Source of the DNA: Megaleporinus macrocephalus
Taxonomy: Eukaryota; Chordata; Actinopteri; Characiformes; Anostomidae
Reading direction: 5' to 3'
DNA: 64,000 nt
Assembly (NCBI GenBank): GCA_021613375.1
Contig: CM038708.1
Coordinates: 26,937,018-27,001,017, forward strand
Positions 46,021 to 58,232 of this stretch are shown piece after piece; the first letter of the stretch is position 1; each line of letters starts with the position of its first letter. Under the pieces are notes generated by a model, which saw only the letters and a list, made by a program, of their open reading frames with translations, searched no databases and was not told where the DNA came from. A program made the position numbers and the translations under genes.

Positions 46021-48649
46021 TAATGTATAAAACATAATGTAAGCAAAAATACATGCCACCTAGTAATATCAAATTCTTTACATTTATTTTTTAGCACTCT
46101 ACAATGTGCACATAAACAAATCAATGTCAGACTAAAGAAACCTTCTTGGCACTTTGTGGTCATTTCTTCAGACTCATATTGAGCTGTACCACTGATTGTA
46201 CATCTGGTTTGCATTTGCATTAATAATACTAACGTAGATATTTTTTTAATGAACATCAATTTAACATTAAAGTTTGGGAACATGTTAAGATTTTTGGATG
46301 GATTTCATTCCCAACTCTAAGCTTTCATAGACATCCAAATATTATTTTACTCAGACCCTTCTTATGGCTGTTTTCAGTTTCTTCTAAAATTTGAAAGCTT
46401 GTTTATAGGCAACTGTTATATTTACAATATACAAATTTAATGTAAATTGCACATTTAAATAACTGGCAGCATGCAGAGTGAATATCTTATAATGGGGCCA
46501 ATTTTGCCCTGAAAAGTCATATGTGGCTTTTGACCACTTCAACATGGCAGATGAGGCAATGTATTGACTCCCATTTAGAACAACAGACAATGTGGCATCT
46601 ACGTATTTTTATTTGTGGTGCAGACTGCCATTATCTGCAAGTAGCTAGCTAATGCTTATCTTTGGGTATAACACATTTCACAGCCAGTTAGGGTAGTTAG
46701 TGTCACTGGCTAACTCTAGTTTATTAGCATAAAACAACTCAATTCACTGCAACTGCCACAATACTGTGTTAAAAACTGAATTACTGACAGTTACTAGGAG
46801 AAAATTCACAACAGCTTTATTGCAAAGCATGTGTAACAGATTCAAAAAAGCAAGCACGCCAATTAGTGTTGAGCCTCCTTTATCCTTCATGCACTTACAA
46901 CGTGCTAAATATGTCTGGGCTCATAACACTTAATGGGGAAAAAATGAATGATTTACAATGTAACGTTTAAGGTCTATGAGTAAAAGCTATTGATTAACAC
47001 TTAAACCTAATGCATGGAGAACTAATACAGCCCTCTAAGAGTATCACTAATGAGCAGTTAATCATTGTTCCACATAGTGTACATCCACTGAAGCAGTCAT
47101 TTTATTTCTGTCACGTTCACATTCCTGGTCACTCTGAAATGAAAGTAAAAAGTTCCCCATGCTTTGATTTTCCCTCTGGAGATGAAACGATAATGTTAAT
47201 TTAAACCATAAAAGACCCCCTTTAGAATGAAGCTTTTGGGCATTAGCTACACCGATCAGGGTCATAATCAGAGCTTAATTCTTGGGCAAAGAAACCACTT
47301 TCTTGATCAGTCTGTTTCAGAAGATGGATTGTCCTGATTTAACTAGCTGGAATTATCAAGACCTACATGGGATAATAGAAGGAAACTTTCAAGTCACGAT
47401 GGATCTGCTGAAAGCTGTAAAGCTTCTGCATCAATAATTCACACATAGAGGCTGCAGTTTTGATTATGGGGATTTACAGTCCGCCAGTTATTCTGAATAA
47501 GTTGGTGGAGAATATGAAACACAAATGGCTCTCAAGTTAAATGTAGCACTTTATACTGTTGGCCAAATACTGAGTACAAATCATGACCAAATTAGCAATT
47601 CTATACTGTATTAATTAAAGGATATTAATACCTCTTACTATATAGATGGGCTACTTCCAGTTTCATTGTGGGGTGGGCTATTTAACGATATCCTACTGTT
47701 ATTGTGGTAAATTTCATTGCATTTTGTCAATCTTTCTATAACTCTATAACTATGTGCTTCATAAAAATGGTAAGCAAGACACCCAATGAGGACACACTGT
47801 CAATTATATAATAAAGTATACAGTATATATGACCTTGTATGTCCAGACCCAGGTAACTTTGCAGGAAAAGTATAAATAAAGCCAGACATTTTCAAATTTA
47901 CCTTTTGTTCTTTCTTATATTAAATTAAAAAAAAATCACTAAGGCTATAGTACAGTTTTAGTATAGTACTATTATCATTGTATGTTATTTTTGCTCTAAA
48001 ACTGTTCCAAGTCGTTCAGAAATCTCATAAAATAAACTAAATATAACGATTTTCTACCAAGAAAAATGCCTTCAAGTTATCATAATGTTGCTGCCTGCCG
48101 TTATTTCATTGTAAGCAAAGAAGAAGACCAATTGCTGGCTTAGAGGTGAAGAAAAGAAAAATCTGCACTCATGGATCACAGTCTTCAACTGACAGACTCA
48201 CAAAGCCTGAGCACAAAGAGGGAGCTCCTATTTCACTGCCATGTTTGCTCTGCTTCATAGAGAGCAGATTTCTTTACAAGGGGCATTTGGTGAATGGATC
48301 AAATAGTGCATATGCATTGTTTTGTCCATGCATAGGTGGTAGTTCAGCACTGGATTTCGTTTCAAATGCTTCAGATGATCCCAGTGATAATATTAAAAAT
48401 CAGTTTGGTATAGTCTCTAAATGCAGCTCTTATTTATTTATTTATTTATTTATTTTGTATGTGTCTAAAACACACCTAAGTCCTTTATTTTAATTTTCCT
48501 TTATATTTATTACACCTCAAGTGGTATAATACTTTAATGTCATCGGAATGGAATACGGCTTTGTCATCAAATAAAGGCGACGCAAATCAAAAACTGAACC
48601 AGAAATTAATATTTACACTCATAAATCAAAGTGACTCTACATATTAATG
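46021..48649. other. Non-coding DNA with a (TTTA)n run
   Basis: Mostly AT-rich. A pure (TTTA)n microsatellite of about six units lies at 48430-48455. A 115-codon frame at 48146-48493 runs into it and has no domain. No transposon ends recognised. Confidence 0.4.
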
Positions 48650-48964
48650 TATCAGAAAGCAGACTCTGGTTGGTTAATGTCTTTTTGGTTTGCTTGAAGC
48701 GCCCATTTGCAAAGTGTCACATTTAATTTCTCTCTGACGTTAGGGTAAACAAACACGGCGCTCATGGGCCTGATAGGAGGCTAGTCGCCCTTTGGGAGGG
48801 GAGGAGAGGCGCCTTGTTAAGGATCAATTTGTGCGGACAGCCGTACAAATGGCAGCAAGACACAACGTTGTCTTTGGCACACGCCCGCGAGATTGATGGC
48901 TCCACACCTGCACCGTAAATCCTCCTGACAATACGGAGACGGATCTCCTGTGTGCATTCATTCA

Positions 48965-48991
48965 CTCGCTCCCTCCCTCCCTCCCTCCCAC
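48965..48991. repeat. (CTCC)n microsatellite
   Basis: Five to six ctcc units in a pyrimidine-rich stretch that continues to about 49020. Confidence 0.9.
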
Positions 48992-49452
48992 CTCCTCTTC
49001 TCCTTTCTTCCCCACCTCCCTATACATAGGGATACACGCCACACGACTTTCTTAAACGAAGATATCCAGAACACATCGCTCACATTTCTCCTCTTTTATG
49101 TTTAGCATCGTAATGTGCAAACTCACATGGGCTACACATAAATATGCTTATCAGACACTTTATATGTAAATTCGCAGCGAGCAGTGAGTGGCAGGGAGTT
49201 TATATTGTGAGGCTGTTATAAAAATTAAAAAGCTATCCCCGGTGAATACCAGATGAAGTCATTTCCGTACAGCCCTCCCTTTCTTTTCTTTCTAGTGTTT
49301 CTCGCCATCTTTCTTTGCCCCCAAAAGGAGGCCTACAAGATACCACTACTTCCTTATAACGAAGAAGAACAAGAGCTCGGCAGGCAAAGTGTGTAAACCC
49401 TAAAGTTAACGGCAGCGGAAGATAAAATAACTTCCCTCGGGGGCCTTTCTTG

Positions 49453-49499
<47 letters not shown>

Positions 49500-49506
49500 G
49501 AGAGAT
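49453..49506. repeat. (GA)n microsatellite
   Basis: About 18 GA dinucleotides with a single A insertion. Minus-strand frames across it give Ser/Leu runs only. Confidence 0.95.
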
Positions 49507-49690
49507 AACAGTCTTCCCTGGGGAATCCAAACCACTGTTTGTTTCTATGGAGGCACCACAGGCATCTTTTAAAAGCAGCCGCCCTAATCAAATATGATCT
49601 GTTCACATGTGCCATCCTTCTTCCCCAGGGTGGCCTTCGGTCTCTCTGATAGAGAGGGAAACATTTCCATACCACAGAGAATTTAAGTAG

Positions 49691-51039
49691 TTAGGCCATG
49701 GAGACTGAATTTGGATCAAAGGCAATTTTAAGGAAACAAAGCATGGTGGTACAATTTAGATAAAGAGCAAAAAACTAATATCACTCTTCTGGAAATTTTA
49801 TATTAATATCTCATTTATTCAGGTCCAGGTCTATGTCTGAAGGCAGAAATTTGAACCGTAATGGCTTAAAATGTGCAAACACTTTTGAAATTAAGGTGCA
49901 ATAAGCTTTCTACAGAGAAACATCATGGGAGAACTATTTAGAGTTCCTTAGAAAACCTTGAAATGGACAGTTCTTCGAAGAATTAAACTCAACCGAAGAC
50001 AATCATGTTAAAGATTGCTATCCCAGCTCCCAACCGACAGGGGCAGATAAAAAAAAAAAGTGTTTGGACTTGCATTGCCAATACAAATTATCTTTGTGGG
50101 AATAAAACCCTGTACAAAACTCTTCGTCTGTTGTACAGACAGAATCATGATATGTTGTTGGTACAAACAATGACACAACGAGTACTGTCACCAACGTCAG
50201 CCAGGTTGTGGGTTACTAAACTATCACTACAGCTGCTGCTGCAATTCTAAATAATGCCTCACCAAGTGGAATGAGAAAAAAGAAGCTGGTGAATAGTAAA
50301 CTTGGTGAATAGTAACTTTAGCCTGGTCATCTCTCAAACTTTTCCCCACCTTATGTTTTTCAGGTCTTCTCCTGTTCTCAGCCATCTCTCCTTCCTGACC
50401 ATGGTGACTGGTTGGAAGAATGTTGTGTGGAGTACCCTGAACCACTGTGTTTATTTCCCATTTACAGAGCCAGGGCTATGTACCAATGCACCAGATTTCT
50501 TTCCAGCACACATACAGAATGGACAGACAGCAGATTGTGAGAAAAAACGAGTGTTGGATGAACTTTGCTTACTGCGCCTTTAAGAATGTATGCTTAAAGT
50601 ACACTACAAGGGTTGATCTTAGCATGCTTACTAACACTAATTCAAATTTCTCTCCATGTTTGCTGTATGCAAAAAGGTAAATCTCCCTGCATGCTTCATT
50701 ACCTGTGGCAAAAAAGTGGAAGGTAAGAAAACAATGTGAAAAGCACTTCTCAGTCATAGCTGTTTCTTTTCCAAGCAGAATGATTGTCATATCATTCTAA
50801 ATGTACTGACGTTAGTCGTGATTAGTCTGTCAATCACGAGCCTCGCACATGAACAGCTTGACAAGAGAAAAAAAGTTTGGTTACATATCTATTGGCCCAT
50901 TGTCCGTAGCTGTAAACTATAAAGTATTATATAACTATAAAACCAGCAGTCACTGCCATTTTAAACAGAATTTGCAAACTTTGCAAATTCTACAGGAGAT
51001 GTAATGTTTTTCAATGACTTCTGCAATCACAGAATCATA
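49691..51039. other. Non-coding DNA with overlapping frames at 50005-50790
   Basis: Several short frames overlap on both strands with no recognisable product. A 13-base tandem word (tggtgaatagtaa) lies at about 50288-50316. A diverged repeat may be present but I could not identify it. Confidence 0.35.
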
Positions 51040-51430
51040 ACACCCTGGTGGGGCTGCATATGTTTGGACCTATGTGCAAGATTTCTCTGGAGTCCGCAGT
51101 GTACGGTGTAAATGAGAAACAATTTTGAAATGTATTACTTGCTTATTGCATGCAAGGTGTCGCGATGTATCTGCATGTGTGTGTACGTATGCACGTGGCA
51201 GATATCATCTGCTTAGGATTCAGCTCACCCCTGCCAGTTCTCTGACTAACACGACTTGACGGAGAGGGATTTCCAAAAGAATAAAGCCCAAACCTGACAC
51301 ACGATGGGGTGAATATTAGATTTATCCTGTTGTATGCATGTTGGTGCCCCCCTGCTGTAATAGATCGCTATAAATAATTAAGCACCTCACTTCCTCAAAC
51401 AGCTTTGGAGCAAAACAGGAAGAAATGGAG
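51040..51430. promoter_or_regulatory. Candidate conserved non-coding element
   Basis: Unique sequence with a TA-rich homeodomain-like word (tataaataattaagcacc at about 51370), and catgtgtgtgtacgtatgca (about 51174), which is partly palindromic. No coding frame. Inference from composition. Confidence 0.3.
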
Positions 51431-51434
51431 ATTT

Positions 51435-51484
51435 AAAAAAAAAAAAGAGAGAGAGAGAGAGAGAGAAAGAGAGGGGGGGGGGGA
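51435..51484. repeat. A12, (GA)n and G11 low-complexity run
   Basis: A run of 12 A, about 11 GA dinucleotides with one A inserted, then 11 consecutive G at about 51473-51483. It separates two candidate regulatory segments. Confidence 0.97.
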
Positions 51485-51900
51485 AAGACCTTCATAATCT
51501 CAGCACACAAGGATAACTCTGCATACCAATAGTAAGCATCTCTTTCCAGGAATTTCTTTCTATTCCAAAGTCTTTTAATTCAAAGAAATATTTCACCCAA
51601 TATTTCTCTGCCAACCTGAACGGTTGCCATTTCCACCGTGGTTCCACAGCGCCGTCTGTATTTTGAGCCTCCTGAAAGAGCATCGTTAATGCAGTGCTCG
51701 TTTGAGCCATTTTTGCATTTCATGGCATAAATTTGTGGTGCAAAAGGGCACAAATCACACCACTGACAGATGAGGGGCAGCTGTGGTAGCAGCGTCCTGT
51801 TATTAAATGATGCAAATGCCCAACTGCGGCAGTGGCATCTCATTAGGCAACAGGGGCCCAGTCACGCTTCCAGATACTGCTCTCTCTGCAGGTGATTGGC
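51485..51900. promoter_or_regulatory. Candidate conserved non-coding element
   Basis: Non-repetitive. Contains atttttgcatttcatggcat (about 51708) and tgatgcaaatgcccaact (about 51807), the latter with the octamer variant atgcaaat in inverted sense. Open on the minus strand for 72-87 codons without domains. Candidate enhancer. Confidence 0.35.
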
Positions 51901-52377
51901 TAGTAAAAAAAAGGGCATGAAAAGGTACAGAGCAGCATATGACGGAAGGAAAGGTGTTACGTTCTGGACGATTGTGCATTTCAGCACCTTTCAGTGATTC
52001 CCAGAGAATGCTGATAAAGCGGACAAAGGGGGAAAGAAGAACTGAGCAAACAAAAGCATAATGGAATCTGGTGTATTTGTGTTACTGCAAGCTTTCTAAC
52101 TCCTGGGATCCTACTGTCCATAATAAGAGTTGGCTGACCTTTATAAAGCTATTCATACCCATGGTCTTTTTAAAATAAGCAAGATTTGAAATTAAGAAAC
52201 AGTTATGCTCATGATATCATGTTTGAAGTCCTGAAAGTATGCACAACGCACAAATGGAAAGCTGTGGTGTGAGTGATTTTAAGCAATGAAAAAACACAAG
52301 TAACTTCCTCTTTGTGTGCCCACAAACAGATTACGATAGCATTTTTACCCACATGCTATTCCACATGTGATAAATAT
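51901..52377. other. Non-coding spacer
   Basis: Nothing recognised. Confidence 0.4.
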
Positions 52378-52398
52378 AGAGTTGAGCCATATTATTAT

Positions 52399-52773
52399 TA
52401 GGGGTGTAAGAAAATATCGAAGTATCGAATATCAGGATATTATGTTTTGTGATACTGTATCGATTCTCAAAAACACAGTATCAATACACAGATTCCTGGC
52501 AGACAGTGAATCATTGTGTGTTGTGTTTAAACCTCTGACCACTAGATGGCAGTGTTGTAATCCATTTTCAGCTCCACTCCAACATTAACAAGCAGCACAA
52601 GGGCGCATTGCTATTGTAAGCATTGGCAAACCTGTTCATATAGTGGTTTGTTTTTGATGGTAGAATTTAAAAAATTGCTATATATTACTTTGCAGTATCA
52701 CGATATATTGAATCGTGACTGCTGTATCACGATACATATTGTATCGCCAGGATCTTGCCAATACACAGCCCTA
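52399..52773. mobile_element. hAT-type MITE with exact 8-bp target duplication
   Basis: 375 bases between perfect duplicates of attattat (52391-52398 and 52774-52781). Ends taggggtgta and atacacagcccta are inverted with few mismatches. Subterminal DNA is rich in atcga/tcgat words (atatcgaagtatcgaatatc, gtatcacgatacatattg). An exact duplication marks a clean insertion into the terminus of an older Tc1-like element. Carries a CTCF-like word at 52539. Confidence 0.93.
52539..52554. promoter_or_regulatory. CTCF-like motif inside the MITE
   Basis: ccactagatggcagtg agrees with the central part of the vertebrate CTCF binding motif (CCANNAG-TGGCAG type). Binding is not demonstrated; single-word matches occur by chance. 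Confidence 0.45.
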
Positions 52774-53175
52774 ATTATTATGACCACTTCCTGCTTTCAA
52801 CGCAGCAGCGCGTAGGTGGCAGCGTTATGTTCCGGGGATTTTTTTTATTTTGTGGCATTCTGTGGGCCCACTCATCCATGTGAAAGGCACTTTCAACCAA
52901 TTTGGGCATCCACTGGTCCATCCTTACAGATCACGTACACCCATACATGCTGTCTCCTCTGGCTATGTCACACAGCTAGAAATGTTCGACATTGGTTGGA
53001 AGTCCAAGACATCCAAGTACTACCCTGGACCCATAATCCCTTAGACTTATTGAACATCTGTGGGACCACCTTGATCGTTGTGTTTGCTCTATGGATCCTC
53101 CCCCATGCACCCTCCAGCAGCTCTGGGGTGCACTGCAGTCAGGATGCCTGCGATTACTCTGAATATTAACTATTT

Positions 53176-55813
53176 GCTTAAAATTATAGCAGCTAAACTG
53201 GTATGGGACTGGGCCATCAGTAAAAATGACTGGTGCATTCAGCCCCCGCCACATCCAAAGTGAATCCCACCCAAGTACTGCTTTAGATAGAGTTAGGAGG
53301 TGTAAGAGTTTTTGCCTTGTGTTCACTAGTTTGAATACTAATAATGCTGGAAGTACACAAGAGTATATCTGGCCCAGTTTAATTGTGATGTAGCCACAGT
53401 GAAAAGAAAGAAGAGAAATATCATAAAATATGTCATGTACTACAATATTTAAAGTTTGTAATCAATTTTTATATGCAATAATAACTCGTGTAATAAGATG
53501 TGGATTTACAAACTAGACGCAAGAATCTGTAGATGTATAATGAAATATTTCAAGAATTTAGTGATGTTATTAAAAGGTCATTCATTCAAACTGTAATTAA
53601 CGGTCTTGACAGATTAAGACAGATTAAAATCAGTGCACCAAAGTGTGTAAACACTTGATATGTGAATAACCAATTAGATTGCAGCTACAAAAATATGGAT
53701 AGCTGTAGCCAGCGTAGACAGTTCAGACAGTTCGTATGACTGTGAGCAAAGCGTCTGAGGCTAAGAGTAACTTTATTATAACATCATTCTTGATGCTGTC
53801 TCAGCCATTTTAGACAATTTATAGAAACGGCTCCATTCATCATTGTGGACACATAAAAGTTCTTCATTATTATTCATAGTGTCCTTTTGTCCTGCTAATA
53901 ACTTGAAACCTGTGAAGTTGAGCAACACTTATATATTAGAATCCATTTCTACATCTATTTGCAACCAGATTGGTTTCATAGTATTGAAATCATTCATTAT
54001 TTTAATTATGTTATATTGTCCACATGTTGGGAAAACCAGGCACTCTTATGCATTGTTAGCGTGCTGGCCCAAACTCACAGCAACTATTTCCCAGACTGTA
54101 GTGCTTTACTCTAATCCAAGGTACGCTTTGGTCTTATGAATCTCAAATGTGCCTGAAGACAGAATGCTTAATTTCATAATCTAGCCAACGATCAGTAATT
54201 GTATTCAACATACAGGCAAAGTAGTAAAGACTAAACAGGAGGAAGAAGTGATAAAAGAAATGAGGGAGCGCAGAGGAAAAAAATCAAAGTGAGGCTGTCC
54301 TAACGGATGATGAGCAGCCACTAACGGTGAATCTCTTTTCTCACACAATTAAAGTGTGCGCTTATTGATTTCCGATGTGCCGCTCAGGTGACTCTTTTGC
54401 AGCTGCCCGCTGTCACAGTGAGCTCTGGGGTAAGGTGACCAGTTCCTGTGTCTCTCTGGCGTCCTAAACCAGGTACATATAGGACATGACGTTCCCACAG
54501 AAGTGCCTCTACAGCAATTTACAGAGCCACCACCACTCCTTAACTCAATCCACTTCATTAGCTAATGTAACCAGGATGAGACCTGGGTACAAGAGAGGTT
54601 ACAGCTTCCACAGACTCGCCAGGAAGGGGTATCCTCATACAGGAGGATTAAGGATCTTCAAAGTTACGAAAGGTGCTTTGGTACTATGAAATTATTCAGT
54701 TCAAGCTCCACCCAGTGGTGGCCAGGATAGGTTGCTCACATATGCAACCTTACATAATGTGAACAGGGGTAACAAAAAAGGGCTGTAGTGCCAAACAAGA
54801 GACACTTCTGGTTCCCTCAATAGCCTTTCAGTAGAAAAACGATGTGTGAAAATCAAATAAAGGAACCATTTAAGAATATTTATATTTTTAAGCATGTAGG
54901 AGGTTTGAGTATCTTCAATGTAAAGAGACAAACGCTTTTGTTCAGTTTGATTCAATTCAAGCCTAACCTAACCGATAATGCCTACAGAGAATGCCCTTAT
55001 ATCAATTCTGCAAACACAAGCGTGGCGCAGCTTGTAAGAAAAGAACATTTCTAGCAAATAAAACACAAGAGACAAACACACAGGCTCTGGCCATAAATAA
55101 AGTTGCAGGAATTGAGGATATTTATTCATGCCCATATGTGCAAAATAGCTGAGCACTAGCCATTTCAATAACAAATTCCCTCTCTAACAAATATTTTTCC
55201 TGCAAGGCAAAGCATTTATTGAAGTCTCTCAGTTATAATAGCCCTCCATTACGACATACCAGCAGAATGGCTGTCTGAAGATTTAAACCAAAGACTGCTG
55301 TGGTAAACACGACTGCTGCTCTGTTATGGGTCACCATACTGTGGACTCAGTGTTGATGCTGCATGCATGTCATATCATCTAGAAGCACTAGCCAAAGAAG
55401 CTGCTGACATGGAGATACACTTTCACGTTCAAGTGTACAGTTTGTTGGTGGCAGCAGATAAAGGGAGGCATGACTACAGTGGCATGCTCTATGCTCATGT
55501 AAGGTGACAAAGAGGGAAACCGAGGTCAAGCTCAATTAGTAAGACAGTTACATGAGGGAAATTAGAAACATGAGCTGGAAAAGAAACAAGAAACTGGAAA
55601 AACAGCATAAAGTGCCTTAACAGTTGAAAGGTTACCCTAATAGTTTTCCTAGAGTTTGCTTCTTCGCTTTTATACTGGATGGAGCTAACGAGGCTAATGT
55701 ACCTCACAAGTATCGCAAGCTTATAAGCACCAGACTAGCAACATGCAAAAGTACATTCATGAATCATTACACATGTGCCTTAAACTACATACGCTAATGT
55801 GTCTCTTTGAAAG
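53176..55813. other. Long non-coding stretch without recognised features
   Basis: AT-rich in 53280-54200. Frames at 54349-54689 on both strands lie in GC-balanced sequence that might be conserved. No transposon termini, RNA gene or exon identified. Confidence 0.35.
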
Positions 55814-56150
55814 TGTTGTGAATTTTTATGTTCCATAGAATCAGGTAAAAGCGTATGCTTACATATGGGCCTGCTGACCCCGGCATTTGGGGCATTTATG
55901 GCCGGTAACTCTAGGCGAGAACAAGACCCTACTTGGGAACTTCTATTTGAGAATCACTGTCCAACCAAGAGAATTACGACTGGCCAAATGTACCCAAAAT
56001 GACCCGAGGGAGTAAGAAGGCGGGCCTATAAAAGACAATGCAGTTGAGACCAGGGTAGACCAGGGTGTGAGATCTTAGAGAAACATCGGTACCACAGTCC
56101 AAAGAATAAAAAGCTTCCCCTCTGAACCGGTCTCCCTCTTCATTCTGACA
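55814..56150 (+). mobile_element. Probable solo LTR of an endogenous retroelement
   Basis: Begins tgttgtgaat and ends ttctgaca, fitting the TG...CA rule. It contains a TATA box (tataaaag, 56027-56034) and a polyadenylation signal (aataaa, 56105-56110) 78 bases apart, then a pyrimidine-rich U5-like end ggtctccctcttcattctga. No primer-binding site follows, so no internal region is attached. The flanks do not show a clear 4-6 base duplication, so the 5' boundary is provisional. No coding sequence. Confidence 0.55.
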
Positions 56151-57114
56151 GCAAAAACGAAGTTACGACAAAAGTCTATTAGAAATTACAAGGCAATTAT
56201 AATTGTTTTAGGCATGTAGTTTGTACAGTACAGGTTTGATTCAGACTAAGATGATAAAAACTAATGTATGAGAGAGCAAAAGTCCAGTAAGTGATTGAAC
56301 ATCGAATTCGAGCCTGTTCTGTGGTGTTTGGGATTGAACTGTTTTAGTTAGCAGGTCAAACATGGCTCAAGCTTTGTTCCAGCCAAATATATGTAAAAAG
56401 ACACCCATTTAGCCTGAAGGATATCCAGCACCGTAAAGCTGAGTGACAGCTTAAATCAATAGTGTCCTGTAGTATATGTAACCTGTAGCCAACACATACA
56501 AACATCCTAAATTGTTGTTTATAATGAAGGTGTGTGCACAGATGCTGGTGCTCACCAACTTTGAGCACAGTTTCATTTCTCAGCACATTATGAAACTGGT
56601 TAAACTAATGCCACATCGAGATCACAGTAAGCCACAGTGATAAAATGTGGCTTAAAATGTACACAAAGTAAGGCAGTCAGTCCTGTAGATAAATAGATCT
56701 CAGCTAAGTGTAACCCAGTCTTTTTTAGCTCCCAAACTGAGAGTTGTTAGTAAAGTAGTAAAGTGATGCCAAGCATAATGGTGAATTAAGCTTCACCAGC
56801 AAAAAATAAATAAATTAAAATATATACCAAAAATGTGGTGAGAACCCTGTAGTAGGTGTGACTGCAGCATTGCTATTTTCTTGTTACATTAGCTTTCTTG
56901 CTTCAGCACAAAACTAACGTAGCAGATTTTGGGTACCTCACAGGTATTGGCTGATCTTCAACAACTACTTCAAGAGGACATTGTGTACGTTTTTGGCCGA
57001 AGTACGGCTTTAACTTGTCCAGAGGGTAAAAAACACCACTGAAATGAAATACTGAGCCTGGCTTTGTAAATCGGTTTTAACTAACTGTTTGAACACATAC
57101 CATTACACAGGTAT
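56151..57114. other. Non-coding DNA
   Basis: Nothing recognised beyond short AT-rich runs. Confidence 0.4.
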
Positions 57115-57700
57115 TAACTGCTGAAAAGAATTCCCCAGGCTGCAGCCCAGTGGTCATTTAAAATAAGTCACATTCAAGCTCATTAGACGCTGCAGCTTTA
57201 GGTTGGAAAACAGGCCTCTAGTCTCTCCTTCAACAGCTTGCCATGGCTTTTATGACTGTCCTCTAGAGCGGGGGTACACTACAAACTGGCTTATTACCCT
57301 GAAATAGATCGCAGTATTGTGCCTCCGCTTCAGTGTTTATCTGCAGCACAATAAAGAGCAAAACACTAGCTGACTGCCAGACTCATTCCATTTTCACTAT
57401 TTCAGTCATGACATTTGTCTGGAAAAAAACATGCAAGATAAGACAGGCAGCAATTAGTTGCTTAGCCTAGAAGGCACATAATAATCCATCTTACAGGTTG
57501 TTTTATTCATTTTACAGTACTTTTTCCCCCCAAGAAGCAAGGTAATGTCAGACTGGACTCGACAGGCTGTGTACGTTTATGGAGAGAGGTGAGAGGAAGT
57601 GACGTGGGTTTTCTCTGGAGAGAAGCCTCTCTCCCTGCAGGGCCTCCCAGCACAATTAGCTCACCTCAGCCTGGCTCTTTCTGCTGAAGGGGGGAATCAG
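57115..57700. promoter_or_regulatory. Candidate conserved non-coding element
   Basis: Unique, GC-balanced sequence including gcagcccagtggtcatttaa (about 57141), cttgccatggcttttatgac (57237) and cagcacaataaagagcaaaa (57344). No frame with a domain. Bounded on the right by a purine repeat. Inference only. Confidence 0.3.
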
Positions 57701-57707
57701 CATGTGA

Positions 57708-57778
57708 CAAGAAAGAAAAGGAGAGAGAGAAAGAAAGAGAGAAAGAGAGAGAGAGAAAAAGAGACAAAGAGAGAGACC
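57708..57778. repeat. GA-rich low-complexity tract
   Basis: Irregular gaaa/gaga run on the + strand. A frame through it (57599-57835) has a Lys/Arg/Glu-only middle and is not a gene. Confidence 0.92.
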
Positions 57779-57992
57779 TGGTTGCTCAGAGCAGTCCTAC
57801 TCTTATGGATTGGAACCCTATGGAGTTCAGCTTAACGAGCCTGGACTCGGGCGATACCTGCTGGACGGCTGAATTTCAGTGATGTTAATTGATGGGATAA
57901 CTTAGGGAAAAGAATAAATAAACCCAGTTGAGAAAACAGTAGGTGGCCTACACTGACTGCTGACTGCATGCCTACATTTTCTTTCTTTATAA

Positions 57993-57995
<3 letters not shown>
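57779..57995. other. Short unique spacer
   Basis: No feature recognised. Confidence 0.4.

Positions 57996-58050
<55 letters not shown>
57996..58050. repeat. (GT)27 microsatellite
   Basis: Uninterrupted GT run, then a tatatatgtatatata stretch to about 58075. Confidence 0.98.
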
Positions 58051-58053
<3 letters not shown>

Positions 58054-58075
58054 CATTATATATATGTATATATAC

Positions 58076-58232
58076 ACCTTGTAGATGTCAGAGAAGATCT
58101 TTTCTGTTGCTGCACAGTTTGTGTTGGTCTTACTTTAGTCTTTCATCAGTGGTCTACAGGATGCTGCCCACAGGACACTGTTGGCTGGATGTTGCTGGTT
58201 GGTGGACTATTCACAGTCCAGCAGTGACACTG
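58076..58232 (+). mobile_element. Fragment of the repeat found at 61206
   Basis: Shares ccttgtagatgt, gtgttggtc, ctttcatcagtgg, aggatgctgcccacaggaca, ctgttggctggatgttgctg and tattcacagtccag with 61404-61535. The order and spacing are the same. No termini are retained. Confidence 0.8.

Larger units (their letters stand above)
48650..49690. promoter_or_regulatory. Candidate conserved non-coding cluster
   Basis: The most GC-balanced, repeat-poor kilobase of the window, interrupted only by a CTCC run and a GA run. Segments 48690-48960, 49080-49250, 49370-49440 and 49530-49680 each look like unique regulatory DNA, with words such as ccctaatcaaatatgatctg (about 49581) and catgggctacacataaatat (about 49127). 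Frames are open but domain-free. Enhancer function is inference. Confidence 0.4.
52378..53175 (+). mobile_element. Tc1-like transposon remnant split by a hAT MITE
   Basis: The terminus gttgagccatattattat is cut at 52398 by the MITE and continues as attattatgaccac at 52774. Downstream transposase text reads HVKGTFNQFGHP (about 52879) and LIEHLWDHLDRCVCSMDPPP (from about 53048), then LQQLWGALQSG. These are the carboxy-terminal half of a fish Tc1-like transposase. The LIEHLW word keeps the catalytic glutamate. The central part carrying the catalytic aspartates is deleted or scrambled and stops occur. Confidence 0.85.

Noticed and set aside
52816..53326. Frames of 116-117 codons on both strands as a gene
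   Set aside because: The plus strand is a decayed Tc1-like transposase and the minus frame is its shadow. Neither is an intact host gene.
57832..58227. Open frames with His-Thr or Cys-Val repeats
   Set aside because: They arise from the (GT)n microsatellite read on either strand.
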